From assembly GCA_026707945.1 (NCBI GenBank), contig JAPOVV010000077.1:62001-126000 (forward strand): a DNA stretch of 64,000 nt, in the 5' to 3' direction. The notes under the pieces were generated by a model, which worked only from the letters and a program-made list of their open reading frames with translations, did no database searches and was not told where the DNA came from. Positions 63,925-64,000 of this stretch are shown here, piece by piece. The translations under genes and the position numbers were made by a program. The stretch comes from Gammaproteobacteria bacterium. Lineage in GTDB: Bacteria > Pseudomonadota > Gammaproteobacteria > Pseudomonadales > Azotimanducaceae. The first letter of the stretch is position 1. Every line of letters begins with the position of its first letter.

Positions 63925-64000
63925 CATCCTGGACCGCCAAGCGGCATCACCAAATATCAGATATCGGAGACCCACAAAACTCGTGGACACGAAAACACGC

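Overview
The window looks like chromosomal DNA of a gammaproteobacterium, probably an uncultured marine or host-associated lineage. The evidence is a divergent pspF / pspABC locus with a possible sigma-54 promoter, a gammaproteobacterial-type 4.5S RNA, a Zur-type regulator with a near-consensus Zur box, and roughly 45-60% G+C. Genus and species cannot be read from it. Six separate phytanoyl-CoA-dioxygenase-like (PhyH) genes in 64 kb are the most striking compositional trait. They sit beside a sulfatase, sugar and nucleobase transporters, hydrolases and sterol-type reductases, which suggests a lifestyle built on many small organic substrates.

Layout. 1-1.5 kb: the end of a glycerophosphodiester phosphodiesterase gene, an internally deleted AAA-ATPase relic and a hicBA toxin-antitoxin pair whose toxin gene is frameshifted. 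1.7-4.4 kb: the phage-shock locus pspC-pspB-pspA divergent from pspF. 4.5-10.5 kb: tRNA-Ser(GGA), a short repeated motif that may be an insertion-sequence remnant, then a locally GC-rich block with a sulfatase and a two-gene ABC exporter. 10.6-15.4 kb: an RbsCAB-like sugar importer operon headed by an exported ADP-ribosylglycohydrolase-family enzyme, divergent from a PhyH gene and a FAD amine/amino-acid oxidase gene. 18.5-26.2 kb: exported Ig-like and anchor-R-like proteins, a VOC protein, a PLP decarboxylase, two unknown genes and a merC-zur operon with a Zur operator.

26.5-36.9 kb: PhyH, then a minus-strand run of a fused 1197-residue ABC exporter, a Tat-exported GH109-like protein and an N-acyl-D-amino-acid deacylase; then PhyH, a flavin-binding oxidase-like protein and an unknown. 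37-46.4 kb: an NCS2 permease with an unusual C-terminal domain, a steroid-5-alpha-reductase-like protein, a GST, an ankyrin protein, a methyltransferase, a Cache protein, a VOC protein and PhyH. 46.8-53.7 kb: a small membrane protein with a clear terminator, vapBC, an SDR gene overlapping a sterol-reductase gene, a frameshifted DUF2075 ATPase gene and a TnpB-only transposon with a nonsense codon and a 29-bp imperfect inverted repeat at its borders. 53.7-63.9 kb: PhyH, two His-rich metal transporters on either side of the SRP RNA gene, a GYD protein, PhyH, an alpha/beta hydrolase and a giant ABC-2-permease-like protein with a golvesin-like C-terminus.

The best-supported functional units are the Psp envelope-stress module, the ribohydrolase/sugar-uptake operon, the Zur-MerC zinc unit and the SDR/sterol-reductase pair. 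Broken genes (hicA, AAA ATPase, DUF2075, tnpB) cluster in two accessory patches at 0.6-1.3 kb and 50-53.7 kb. I did not see an unmistakably new defence or mobile system. The strongest leads are the transposon's inverted repeats, the NCS2 fusion, the ribohydrolase operon and the sterol-reductase pair.
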